Positions 45,361 through 53,477 of a DNA stretch of 64,000 nucleotides are shown here, piece after piece. Source of the stretch: Piscinibacter sp047602365 (GTDB taxonomy: Bacteria; Pseudomonadota; Gammaproteobacteria; Burkholderiales; Burkholderiaceae_C); contig JASGHM010000001.1 of NCBI GenBank assembly GCA_047602365.1, positions 806,001 through 870,000 on the forward strand. The letters run 5' to 3'. Each line of letters opens with the position of its first letter. Position 1 is the stretch's first letter. A model generated the notes under the pieces. The model was not told the DNA's origin, did not search any database, and was given only the letters and a program-made list of their open reading frames with translations. The position numbers and the translations under genes were made by a program.

Positions 45361-46185
45361 ATGAAGTTCGGCGTCACGAACTTCGCGCCGCTGTCCTTCC
45401 GTTCGCTGTCGATGTGGCTGGGCCTGCCGGTGCTCTGGCTCGCGGTGCGGGCGATGAAGGTGCCGCTGCGCATCGAACGGTCGCACTGGGGCGAGCTGCT
45501 CTCGCTGACATTCACCAACATGATCGTCTGGCACGTGCTGGCGATCATCTCGGTGCAGGCGCTGTCGTCCGGGCGCGCCGCGATCCTCGGCTACACGATG
45601 CCGGTGTTCTCGGCGCTGTGGGGCATGGCGCTGTTCGGCCAGCGGCTGTCGGCGCGGCAGCTGGCCGGCGTCGCGGCCGCCGCGCTGGGCGTCGCGCTGC
45701 TGCTGTGGCACGAGCTGGGCCGCATGGCCGGCAAGCCCTGGGCAGCGCTGGGCATGCTGGTGTCGGCGGCCGTCTGGGCGCTGGGCACGCAGCAGCTGCG
45801 CCGCACGCGCATGCCACAACCGACGCTGGCCATCGTGTTCTGGATGACGGTGGTCACCACGGGGGTGATGACCGTGCTCGCCGCGCTGCTCGAGCACCAG
45901 CGCTGGAAGATGCCGGACAGCGGCGTCTGGGCGGCGATCGTCTTCAACGCGGTGATGATCTTCGGCTTCGCGCAGCCGGTCTGGCTCTACCTGGCGCGTG
46001 CGCTGCCGCCGGTGGCCTCGACGCTGTCGGTGATGATGATCCCGGTGCTGGGCACGCTGTCGGGCGCCTGGTGGCTGGGCGAGACGCTGCACTGGCAGGA
46101 CTTCGCCGCCATCGTGCTGATGCTCGCGGCGATCGCCTCGGTGCTGTGGCCCTCGCGCGCGGCGCGCGAGGCTCAGGCCTCGTAG
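45361..46185 (+). CDS. EamA/DMT-family transporter, start unresolved (probable upstream frame break)
   Basis: 274 residues from the first ATG. Nine or ten membrane helices are visible, with EamA repeats (TLTFTN-like SLTFTNMIVWHVLAII; ILGYTMPVFSALWGMALFG; LSVMMIPVLGTLSGAWWLGE). The first helix really begins earlier: the same frame reads RRQLGLLVGLTLVWGLNWPI before this ATG, but that stretch back to the corA stop has no ATG, GTG or TTG. If one base near 45303 is removed, TTG 45279 (overlapping the corA stop by 4 bases) gives a natural start. The substrate is unknown; family members export amino acids or metabolites. Confidence 0.8.
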   Translation: MKFGVTNFAPLSFRSLSMWLGLPVLWLAVRAMKVPLRIERSHWGELLSLTFTNMIVWHVLAIISVQALSSGRAAILGYTMPVFSALWGMALFGQRLSARQLAGVAAAALGVALLLWHELGRMAGKPWAALGMLVSAAVWALGTQQLRRTRMPQPTLAIVFWMTVVTTGVMTVLAALLEHQRWKMPDSGVWAAIVFNAVMIFGFAQPVWLYLARALPPVASTLSVMMIPVLGTLSGAWWLGETLHWQDFAAIVLMLAAIASVLWPSRAAREAQAS

Positions 46186-46624
46186 GGGTTCGCGAACCCG
46201 AGCGCAGCGAGGATCTCGGTCTCGCGCCGCTCCATCACCTTGGCGTCGCGCGACTTTCTCGTGGTCGTAGCCCTGCGCGTGCAGGGTGCCGTGCACCAGC
46301 AGGTGGGCGTAGTGGGCCTCGACCGTCTTGCCGGCCTCGTGCGCCTCGCGCTCGACCACCGGTGCGCACAGCACCAGGTCGGCGTGCACGAGGGGCTGGC
46401 GCGCATAGTCGAAGGTGAGCACGTTGGTGGCGTAGTCCTTGCCGCGGAAGTCGCGGTTCAGCGACTGGCCTTCCTCGGCGTCGACGATGCGCACGGCCAG
46501 CTCGGCGTCCGACTCGAGCGCCGCACGGATCCAGCGCGCCACCTTGTGGCGCGGCAGCTGCGCGCGGTGGCTCGCATCGGCGAACTGCAAGCGACAGCGA
46601 CAACGCGGGGCGGGGCGCGACCAT
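46173..46624 (-). CDS. ybeY: Endoribonuclease YbeY, with two apparent single-base insertions
   Basis: About 149 residues once corrected. YbeY matures 16S rRNA 3' ends and helps ribosome quality control. The zinc motif LVHGTLHAQGYDHEK (HxxxHxxxxxH) is intact. The start is ATG 46624, one base after the phoH stop. The first break is an extra base at 46589-46590 (CTTGCAG where CTGCAG restores LSLSLQFADASH). The second is at 46255-46257 (AAAG for AAG), after which SRDAKVMERRETEILAAL follows in the next frame. Two breaks in one conserved gene suggest sequencing errors. It overlaps the EamA gene by 13 bases at its 3' end. Confidence 0.82.
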
Positions 46625-46625
46625 C

Positions 46626-47609
46626 TCAGCGCTCCTCGATGCGGGCCGCGTCGTAGGCCTCGACGATGCGCGCCACCAGCGGGTGGCGCACCACGTCGGC
46701 GGCGGTGAAGCGTGTCGTCGCGATGCCGCGCACGCGGCGCAGCACGCGCTCGGCGTCGATCAGCCCGCTGGCCGTGCCCTTGGGCAGGTCGATCTGGCTG
46801 ACGTCGCCGGTGACCACCGCCTTGGCGCCGAAGCCGATGCGGGTCAGGAACATCTTCATCTGCTCGGGCGTGGTGTTCTGCGCCTCGTCGAGGATCACGA
46901 AGGCGTGGTTCAGCGTGCGTCCGCGCATGAAGGCCAGCGGCGCGATCTCCAGCGTGCCCTTCTCGAAGGCCTTGGTGACGCGGTCGAAGCCCATCAGGTC
47001 GTACAGCGCGTCGTACAGCGGGCGCAGGTAGGGGTCGACCTTCTGCGCCAGGTCGCCGGGCAGGAAACCGAGCCGCTCGCCGGCCTCGACCGCCGGCCGC
47101 GTCAGGATGATGCGCTGCACCTGGCTGCGCTCCAGCGCGTCGACCGCGCAGGCGACGGCGAGGAAGGTCTTTCCGGTGCCGGCCGGACCGATGCCGAAGG
47201 TGATGTCGTGCGACAGGATCTGCCGCAGATAGGTCACCTGGTTGGGCGTGCGGCCGCTCAGGTCGCTGCGCCGCGTGTGCAGCACGATCTCGGCGTCGTC
47301 GGCCGGCAGCGCGTCGGCCGCGGTGGCCGCGCGCAGCGTCGGCGCCTTCAGGTCGGCCACGGCCTCGACGATGGCCAGCTGCACCTGCTCGGCGGGGATG
47401 CTGCGGCGCGCGCGGTCGTACAGCGACTGCAGCAGCGCCACCGCACGCTCGGCCGGCCGCTTGCCGCCCTCGACGGCGAAGGACTCGTTGCGTCGCGTGA
47501 TCGTCACGTCCAGCGCCGCCTCGATGCTGCGCAGGTGCTCGTCGAGGCTGCCGCACAGGTGGGCCAGGCGGGTGTTGTCGGGCGGGATGAAGGCGTGGCG
47601 GAGGATCAC
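46626..47609 (-). CDS. phoH: PhoH-family ATPase (YbeZ type)
   Basis: 327 residues from GTG 47609 (a TTG 9 bases further upstream is possible). Walker A reads FGIGPAGTGKTFLAVACAVD and Walker B AFVILDEAQNTTPEQMKMFLTRIG. An N-terminal KH-like region (residues about 10-60) precedes the ATPase. PhoH2/YbeZ proteins are RNA-linked ATPases that act with YbeY in rRNA processing, and ybeY lies directly downstream in the same direction. The frame is intact, unlike its two neighbours. Confidence 0.94.
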   Translation of the reverse strand: MILRHAFIPPDNTRLAHLCGSLDEHLRSIEAALDVTITRRNESFAVEGGKRPAERAVALLQSLYDRARRSIPAEQVQLAIVEAVADLKAPTLRAATAADALPADDAEIVLHTRRSDLSGRTPNQVTYLRQILSHDITFGIGPAGTGKTFLAVACAVDALERSQVQRIILTRPAVEAGERLGFLPGDLAQKVDPYLRPLYDALYDLMGFDRVTKAFEKGTLEIAPLAFMRGRTLNHAFVILDEAQNTTPEQMKMFLTRIGFGAKAVVTGDVSQIDLPKGTASGLIDAERVLRRVRGIATTRFTAADVVRHPLVARIVEAYDAARIEER

Positions 47610-47719
47610 GGCGTGCAAGAGGTCGGAACAGCGGCGATTGTCGCCCCAAGCACGCCGGTGGGCGCGAGCGTGCCATCCGACCGCCTCGGCGCGGCGACCA
47701 TCCTGCACAATCGCCGGCG

Positions 47720-49612
47720 ATGTCCGCCGCCGCCCTGCTCCGCATCGCCCTCGCGTCGCCGTCCGCCTGGCTGGCGCCGCGCTGCTGGCCGGCGCGACCG
47801 CGGCGACGGCGGCACCGCCGCCGACGCAGCTGATCACGCAGGCGCTGTCGGTGGCGAGCAATGCCGAACGTTTCCCCGAGGGCGATCCGGCGGCGACCAC
47901 GGTCTCGCTGCCCGACGACTGGTCCGACTCGCAGCCTCGCCACGAGGGCGGCGTCTGGTACCGCGTGCACTTCGATCCGGGCCTCGCGCTGGACCGCAAC
48001 GACCTGCTCGGCCTGTACGTCGAGCGCGCCTGCAGCCAGCTCGACGTCTACCTGAACGGCCGGCGCATCCACAGCGGCGGGCGCGGTGGCGACCCGGCGG
48101 CGCGCGATTGCCACTACCCGCAGCTGGTTTCGGTGCCCGGCGGGCTGGTGCTGTCGCAGGGCAACGTGCTGGACCTGCGCGTGCGCGGCTATGCGTTGCA
48201 GAACGTCGCCGCGCGCGAACGGGCCGGCGGGCTGTCGGCGCTGCGCATCGGCGCCTACGACGAGCTGGCGCATCGTTACGACCAGGCCATGCTGTGGAAC
48301 GTGACCCTGGTGAAAGCTGCGGCGCTGGCGCTGGGCACGCTGGGGCTGGTGATGGTCGCGCTGGCGTGGGCGCACCGCCGCGACGCACCGCTGGGCTACT
48401 ACGGCCTGATGGCCCTCGGCATCGCGATCCTCTCGGCACGCATGTGGTGGCGCGGGGTGCCGATCGACAACGCCACCGTCGAATTCCTCGTCTGCCTGTC
48501 GTTCACGCCGGTGCTCGGCCTGGCGGTGCAGTTCCTGCTCAGCTACGCCGGCGTGCGCTCGCGCATGATCGAGGCGGCGCTGCTTGCGCAGTGCGTGGTG
48601 CTGCCGATGAGCCTGCTGCTGGCCGGTCCCGGCCGCCTGTTCGGCATGACCAACGCCTGGTACCTGGTGCTGGCCGCCGAGACGCTCGGCGCGATGCTGC
48701 TGTACCTGCACATCGGCTGGCGCGACCGGCGCAGCGAGTTCTGGCCGATGGCGGTGACGCTGGCGGCGCTCGCCGCCGCGCTGCTGTTCGAACTCGCGGT
48801 GCAGCGCGGCTGGCTGGCCAGTATCGGCGGCGCCGCGCATGCAGGTGCTGGTGCCGCTGATCCTGTTCGCCTTCGGGCTGCGTCTGATTCTGACGCGCGC
48901 CACCTCGCCGGTGGCGCAGGACACCCGCTTCAGCCTCGACGTGCGCGTGCGCGAGATCACCGCCGAGATCGAGCGCAACCATGCGCAGCTGGCCGACCAG
49001 CGCATCGAGCAGGTCACCGAGAAGGAGCGCAAGCGCATCGCCGCCGACCTGCACGACGACCTCGGCGCGAAGCTGCTGACCATCGTGCACACCAGCGAGA
49101 GCGAGCGCATCTCGACGCTGGCGCGCGAGGCGCTCGAGGAGATGCGGCTGTCGGTGCGCGGCCTGACCGGCAAGCCGGTGCGGCTGTCCGACGCGCTGGC
49201 CGACTGGCGCGCCGAGACGGTGATGCGGCTGGGCCAGGCCAACGTCGAGATCGACTGGAAGAGCCTGGCCGAGGACACCGAGCAGGTGCTGCCGGCGCGC
49301 GCCTACGTGCAGACCACGCGCATCCTGCGCGAGGCGGTGAACAACATCATCAAGCACAGCGGCGCCTCGCAGGTGAAGGTGCGCTGCGCGATCTCCGGGC
49401 TGCAGTTCGGCCTCAACATCCAGGACAACGGCAAGGGCATCCCGATGGAGCTCGACGGCAAGCTCGACCGTGGCCACGGCATGACCAGCATGAAGCAGCG
49501 CGCCAAGCAGATGCAGGGCCAGTGCCTGGTCGAGTCCGGCCCGGGCTATGGCACCGTGATAAGGCTCACGTTGCCGTTGGGGCCGGAAGCCCCGGTCGTC
49601 GCCTCGCGCTGA
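47720..49612 (+). CDS. 7TM sensor histidine kinase (HisKA_3 type), frame disrupted at two points
   Basis: About 630 residues when corrected. ATG 47720 opens a signal-peptide-like MSAAALLRIALA, but the rest (VRLAGAALLAGATAA) is in another frame; one missing base near 47754 would join them. A jelly-roll-like sensing domain (GGVWYRVHFDPGLALDRNDL) and seven membrane helices follow. Near 48825-48838 one extra base shifts the frame again; MQVLVPLILFAFGL onward gives the kinase part: H-box RKRIAADLHDDLGAKLL, N-box REAVNNIIKHSGAS, and G-boxes DNGKGI and GHGMTSM. It pairs with the response regulator 43 bases downstream. Confidence 0.8.
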
Positions 49613-49655
49613 TACGATCGTCCGAGCGGGGCCTGGCCCCGAGTGAGGGCTCACC

Positions 49656-50309
49656 ATGAAGAACATCCTGCTGCTCGAAGACCTGCCCGAGATCCGCGCC
49701 TGGCTGAAGGTGCTGATCCACCAGGTGTTCCCGGACGCGCAGATTTCCGAGTCGGCGCGTGTGCACGATGCGCTGGAGCTGGTCAGCGCGGTCAAGTTCG
49801 ACCTCGCGCTGATCGACCTCGGCCTGCCCGACGGCTCGGGCGTCGATGTGGTCGCGGCGCTGCGCGAGCAGCAGCCCGAAGCACAGTCGGTGGTGGTGAC
49901 CATCCACGACGACGACGAGCACCTGTTCCCGGCGCTGCAGGCCGGTGCCTTCGGCTACGTGCTGAAGGAGCAGGCCCGCGAGCTGATCGCCGAACAGCTC
50001 AACCGCATGAGCCAGGGCGAGCCGCCGCTGTCGCCGTCGATCGCCCGCCGTGTCATCGCCTACTTCGCCGCGCAGGCCAAGCCGCAGAAGGACACCATCC
50101 CGCACGTGCAGCTGACCGACCGCGAGAACGAGGTGCTGCTGCGCGTCGCCAAGGGCTTCACGCTGCCGGAGATCGGCGTGCAGCTGAACCTGTCGCGCCA
50201 CACCATCGCCGACTACGTCAAGCAGATCTACCGCAAGCTCAACGTGAGCTCGCGCGCCGAGGCAGCTCTCGAGGCGCAACGCCTCGGCCTGTTCGGCCGC
50301 AGCCGCTAG
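49656..50309 (+). CDS. NarL/LuxR-family response regulator
   Basis: 217 residues. The receiver has the acidic pair (LLLEDLPEIRAW), phospho-Asp in FDLALIDLGLPDGSGVDVV and the switch Lys in GAFGYVLKEQ. The C-terminal LuxR helix-turn-helix reads LTDRENEVLLRVAKGFTLPEIGVQLNLSRHTI. It is the partner of the sensor kinase just upstream. The regulated genes are not obvious; the nearest downstream gene is ruvA, separated by a GC-rich hairpin. A GTGAGGGCTCACC stretch precedes its ATG. Confidence 0.94.
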   Translation: MKNILLLEDLPEIRAWLKVLIHQVFPDAQISESARVHDALELVSAVKFDLALIDLGLPDGSGVDVVAALREQQPEAQSVVVTIHDDDEHLFPALQAGAFGYVLKEQARELIAEQLNRMSQGEPPLSPSIARRVIAYFAAQAKPQKDTIPHVQLTDRENEVLLRVAKGFTLPEIGVQLNLSRHTIADYVKQIYRKLNVSSRAEAALEAQRLGLFGRSR

Positions 50310-50322
50310 ATGGCGCACCGGG

Positions 50323-50341
50323 CGGGGGCGGCGCCCCCGCC
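50323..50341 (+). terminator. GC-rich hairpin after the response regulator
   Basis: GCGGGGGC (50323-50330) pairs with GCCCCCGC (50334-50341) around a 3-base loop. No T-run follows, so this is a strong hairpin that may need Rho to terminate. Confidence 0.35.
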
Positions 50342-50369
50342 GGGCGGGTGCGGCCGGCTGGGGGACACC

Positions 50370-50375
50370 TATAAT
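50370..50375 (+). promoter_or_regulatory. Perfect -10 (TATAAT) 8 bases before the ruvA start, probable leaderless promoter
   Basis: TATAAT lies at 50370-50375 and the ruvA ATG at 50384. A transcript beginning 6-8 bases after the -10 would start at or next to the ATG. No Shine-Dalgarno sequence is present. The -35 region is poorly conserved. Confidence 0.55.
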
Positions 50376-50383
50376 CCCCGCCC

Positions 50384-50956
50384 ATGATCGGACGCCTTAG
50401 CGGAACCCTCGCCGAGAAGAACCCCCCGCAGCTGCTGGTCGACGTCGGCGGCGTCGGCTACGAGGTCGACGTGCCGATGAGCACGTTCTACAACCTGCCC
50501 GCGCTGGGCGAGCGGGTCGTGCTGCTGACCCACTTCGTCGTGCGCGAGGACGCGCAGGTACTGTTCGGCTTCCTCACCCACGAGGAGCGCAGCACCTTCC
50601 GCCAGCTGGTGAAGATCTCCGGCGTCGGCCCGCGCACCGCACTCTCCATCCTCTCCGGCCTGAGCGTCAATGAACTTGCCCAGGCGGTCAGCCTGCAGGA
50701 GAGCGGCCGCCTCGTGAAGGTGCCGGGCATCGGCAAGAAGACCGCCGAGCGGCTGCTGCTCGAACTGAAGGGCAAGCTCGGCGATGCGCTGGCCGCGCCG
50801 GCCGCGGTGCAGGGTGACGCCCAGGGCGACATCCTGCAGGCGCTGGTGGCGCTGGGCTACAGCGACCGCGAGGCCGCCGCCGCACTGAAGGCGCTGCCGG
50901 CGGACATCGGCGTCAGCGAAGGCATCAAGCTCGCGCTCAAGGCCCTCGCGCGCTGA
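50384..50956 (+). CDS. ruvA: Holliday junction DNA helicase subunit RuvA
   Basis: 190 residues. The N-terminal OB fold (MIGRLSGTLAEKNPPQLLVDVGGVGYEVDV) is followed by the two helix-hairpin-helix motifs (LVKISGVGPRTALSILSGLS and LVKVPGIGKKTAERLLLELKGKL), and the C-terminal domain that contacts RuvB (LQALVALGYSDREAAAALKAL). It binds four-way junctions and loads RuvB. ruvB lies about 1 kb on, separated by two small minus-strand genes, so the usual ruvA-ruvB pair is interrupted. Confidence 0.97.
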   Translation: MIGRLSGTLAEKNPPQLLVDVGGVGYEVDVPMSTFYNLPALGERVVLLTHFVVREDAQVLFGFLTHEERSTFRQLVKISGVGPRTALSILSGLSVNELAQAVSLQESGRLVKVPGIGKKTAERLLLELKGKLGDALAAPAAVQGDAQGDILQALVALGYSDREAAAALKALPADIGVSEGIKLALKALAR

Positions 50957-50965
50957 GCCCGCGCG

Positions 50966-51439
50966 TCAGTGCTTGTGCTTGTGCTCGCCGGCAGGCGCGG
51001 CACCGGCCGCCTTGACCGGCAGCGTCAGCTCGACCGTCTCGCGCTTGCCGTCCTTGCCTTCGACGGTCAGCGTCAGCGGCAGCGTGTCGCCGGCCTTCAG
51101 CGGCTGCTTCAGCTCCATCAGCATCAGGTGGTAGCTGCCGGGCTTCAGTTCGACGGCCTTGCCGGCCGGCAGATCCAGCGCGGGTACGGCACGCATCTTC
51201 ATCACGTTGCCGTCCATCGCCATCTCGTGCACCTCGGCCACGCCGGCCGCGGGCGTCTGCACGCCGACGAGCTTGCCGCCCTGCGCGGAGGTGATCTGCA
51301 TGAAGGCGCCGGTGGCCTTCTGCGGTTCGACGGTGCTGCGCACCCAGCCGTCCTTGACGGTGGTCTGCGCAACGGCGGCGCCGGCACAGGCCAGCGCAAC
51401 GGCGGCCAGGGCGAGGGAGCGGAAAGTGATCGTGTTCAT
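50966..51439 (-). CDS. Periplasmic copper chaperone PCu(A)C
   Basis: 157 residues with a Sec signal (MNTITFRSLALAAVALACAGAAVAQ). The copper site is the HEMAMDGNVMKMRAV Met/His stretch plus the later HLMLMELK, as in PCuAC. The C-terminus adds a metal-binding-like GEHKHKH tail. It delivers Cu(I) to cytochrome c oxidase. It starts at 51439, with a second possible ATG 6 bases upstream. A DUF2946 gene lies 80 bases upstream in the same direction; such proteins often accompany copper genes. Confidence 0.93.
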   Translation of the reverse strand: MNTITFRSLALAAVALACAGAAVAQTTVKDGWVRSTVEPQKATGAFMQITSAQGGKLVGVQTPAAGVAEVHEMAMDGNVMKMRAVPALDLPAGKAVELKPGSYHLMLMELKQPLKAGDTLPLTLTVEGKDGKRETVELTLPVKAAGAAPAGEHKHKH

Positions 51440-51519
51440 GGTCATCTCGGAAAGGGTCGTGATGCGCCTCGGCAGCGTGCCGAGCGCGCGGAGTTCTGCA
51501 AGTGCTCGCGAGTGCGTCG

Positions 51520-51873
51520 TCAGGCGGCCGCCGGCGGTGGCGCGCGCGAAGGCGGCGCGATCCACGGCAAAGCCAGGGCAATGCCCGCGGCTGCGCATCC
51601 GGTGGCCGCCACGGGATCCGGTGTCGGCAGGACCGTGACCTGCGGCGTGGCGGGCAGTACCGGCGTATGGCCGGTCTGCGCGCACAACGGGCAGTGGGCC
51701 AGCGTGGCCCCGGCATCACCGGAACGATCGACCGAGCACAGCTCGCCCCAGGGCTGCACGCTGGCCAGGCGGGTGGCCAGCGCGTGCGAGATCGTCGGCG
51801 CCAGCGCGAGCCCCAGCATCGCGACGAGCGCGAGCGCAGCGGCATGGCGGAAGAAGCGGCGGACGGCGATCAT
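51520..51873 (-). CDS. DUF2946 family protein, copper-linked
   Basis: 117 residues. An N-terminal hydrophobic segment (FFRHAAALALVAMLGLALAPTISHALA) exports or anchors it. The family motif AHCPLCAQTGHTPVLP holds a CxxC and a His that could bind metal. DUF2946 proteins occur next to copper import and PCuAC genes; their role is not defined. TAACAT on the minus strand (51881-51886) lies 7 bases before the ATG, overlapping the promoter region of the divergent ruvB. It sits upstream of the PCuAC gene and may share a transcript with it. Confidence 0.85.
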   Translation of the reverse strand: MIAVRRFFRHAAALALVAMLGLALAPTISHALATRLASVQPWGELCSVDRSGDAGATLAHCPLCAQTGHTPVLPATPQVTVLPTPDPVAATGCAAAGIALALPWIAPPSRAPPPAAA

Positions 51874-51880
51874 GGAAACG

Positions 51881-51908
51881 ATGTTAACAAGCGCCCCGTG
51901 CCCATAAT
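51881..51908. promoter_or_regulatory. Divergent -10-like pair between DUF2946 and ruvB
   Basis: TAACAT on the minus strand (51881-51886) and CATAAT on the plus strand (51903-51908) sit 7 and 5 bases before the ATGs of DUF2946 and ruvB, whose starts are only 40 bases apart. Neither gene has a Shine-Dalgarno sequence. Two leaderless promoters facing away from each other would have to share this small space. Confidence 0.4.
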
Positions 51909-51913
51909 CGCGC

Positions 51914-52975
51914 ATGAGCATCCAGACCGACGACTTCGCGCCCGCGCGCCGGGTGGTCAGCGCCGCGCCGGCCTCGCCGAACGAGGAGGCGATCGAACGT
52001 GCGCTGCGCCCCAAGGGCCTGGCGGACTACGTCGGCCAGGCCAAGGTGCGCGAGCAGCTGGAGATCTTCATCGGCGCCGCGAAGAAGCGCAGCGAGGCGA
52101 TGGACCATGTGCTGCTGTTCGGCCCGCCGGGCCTGGGCAAGACGACGCTGTCGCACATCATCGCCAACGAACTGGGCGTCAACCTGCGCCAGACCTCCGG
52201 CCCGGTGCTGGAGAAGCCCAAGGACCTGGCGGCGATCCTGACCAACCTCGAGCGCAACGACGTGCTCTTCATCGACGAGATCCACCGGCTCAGCCCGGTC
52301 GTCGAGGAGATCCTCTATCCGGCGCTGGAGGACTACCAGATCGACATCATGATCGGCGAAGGCCCGGCGGCACGTTCGATCAAGCTCGACCTGCAGCCGT
52401 TCACGCTGGTCGGCGCGACCACGCGCGCCGGAATGCTGACCAACCCGCTGCGCGACCGCTTCGGCATCGTCGCGCGGCTGGAGTTCTACTCGGCCGAGGA
52501 GCTCGCCCGCATCGTGCACCGCTCGGCCGGGCTGCTCAACGTCGCCACCGACGAGCAGGGCGCCTTCGAGATCGCGCGCCGTTCGCGCGGCACGCCGCGC
52601 ATCGCCAACCGGCTGCTGCGCCGCGTGCGCGACTACGTCGAGGTCAAGGGTGACGGCCGCATCGTCAAGGCGCAGGCCGAGAAGGCGCTGGCCATGCTCG
52701 ACGTCGACCCGCTGGGCTTCGACCTGATGGACCGCAAGCTGCTGGAGGCAGTGATCCACCGCTTCGACGGCGGCCCGGTGGGCCTGGACAACGTCGCCGC
52801 GGCGATCGGCGAGGAGCGCGACACCATCGAGGACGTGATCGAGCCCTACCTGATCCAGCAGGGCTTTCTGCAGCGCACGCCGCGCGGGCGCATCGCCACG
52901 CTGGCGGCGTACCGCCACCTCGGTGTCACGCCGCCGAAGAACCAGGCCGCCGCGGCCGACCTGTTCGGCGACTGA
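51914..52975 (+). CDS. ruvB: Holliday junction DNA helicase subunit RuvB
   Basis: 353 residues, a AAA+ motor that drives branch migration with RuvA. Walker A is LLFGPPGLGKTTLSHIIANE, Walker B VLFIDEIHRLSP, sensor 1 TLVGATTRAGML and the arginine finger region LTNPLRDRFGIVARLEFY. The C-terminal winged helix that binds DNA (LIQQGFLQRTPRGRIATLAAYRHLG) is complete. It is separated from ruvA by the PCuAC and DUF2946 genes, which run in the opposite direction. Confidence 0.98.
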   Translation: MSIQTDDFAPARRVVSAAPASPNEEAIERALRPKGLADYVGQAKVREQLEIFIGAAKKRSEAMDHVLLFGPPGLGKTTLSHIIANELGVNLRQTSGPVLEKPKDLAAILTNLERNDVLFIDEIHRLSPVVEEILYPALEDYQIDIMIGEGPAARSIKLDLQPFTLVGATTRAGMLTNPLRDRFGIVARLEFYSAEELARIVHRSAGLLNVATDEQGAFEIARRSRGTPRIANRLLRRVRDYVEVKGDGRIVKAQAEKALAMLDVDPLGFDLMDRKLLEAVIHRFDGGPVGLDNVAAAIGEERDTIEDVIEPYLIQQGFLQRTPRGRIATLAAYRHLGVTPPKNQAAAADLFGD

Positions 52976-52993
52976 CCTTCAGCGGACCGGACC

Positions 52994-53398
52994 CTAGATC
53001 AGGTCCTCGATCACCAGCCGGTGGTACTTCTCGGCCAGCAGCGCGCCATGCTCGCGCGCGGCGGCGGCCACCCGCTCGGCCTGCGCCTCCTCGGGCGCGA
53101 AGACGATCAGCCAGCTGGCGCCCTGACCGGCCAGTTGCTTGTAGCGGCGCATCAGCGTGACCTCGTAGCCGAAGCCGGCGAAGTCGCTGGTGTGCTGCAG
53201 CATGCGGTCCATCTCGTCGTTCTCCTCGGCCGCGGTGTACTCGAGGATGTCGTCGCGCTCGAAGCCCTGGGCCAGCAGGGCCTGCACCGCGCGGGCGGCA
53301 CGGCTGTCGTCGGGCATCGCGACGACCACGTGGCCGATCGGCTTGAAGGCGCCGAGCGACTGGGGATGGTCGGCCTTGGTCATGCGCTTGAGGGCCAT
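52994..53398 (-). CDS. Small conserved protein, unknown function
   Basis: 134 residues. The sequence is a compact alpha/beta fold: GHVVVAMPDDSRAARAVQALLAQGF is followed by a strand ILEYTAAEENDEMDRML and ASWLIVFAPEEAQAERV. The pattern of a strand, helix and acidic loop resembles the heat-induced YflT/general-stress-like proteins, but the match is weak. ATG 53398 was chosen because GGAGG sits about 8 bases upstream on the minus strand; a GTG 9 bases further up is in frame. It lies between ruvB and the livM gene end and has no obvious partner. Confidence 0.72.
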   Translation of the reverse strand: MALKRMTKADHPQSLGAFKPIGHVVVAMPDDSRAARAVQALLAQGFERDDILEYTAAEENDEMDRMLQHTSDFAGFGYEVTLMRRYKQLAGQGASWLIVFAPEEAQAERVAAAAREHGALLAEKYHRLVIEDLI

Positions 53399-53477
53399 GA
53401 TCGTCACCTCCGTGAAGGGTGTGCGATCACTGTACGCCGCACAGGCCGCGGCGTCAAGGCCGCAAGGGCCGGCGTGT

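Noticed and set aside
45295..49278. A minus-strand open frame of 1327 codons
   Set aside because: It runs opposite to and through corA/EamA, ybeY, phoH and the kinase gene. Only its short YbeY part matches a family. Long shadow frames are normal in DNA this rich in GC.
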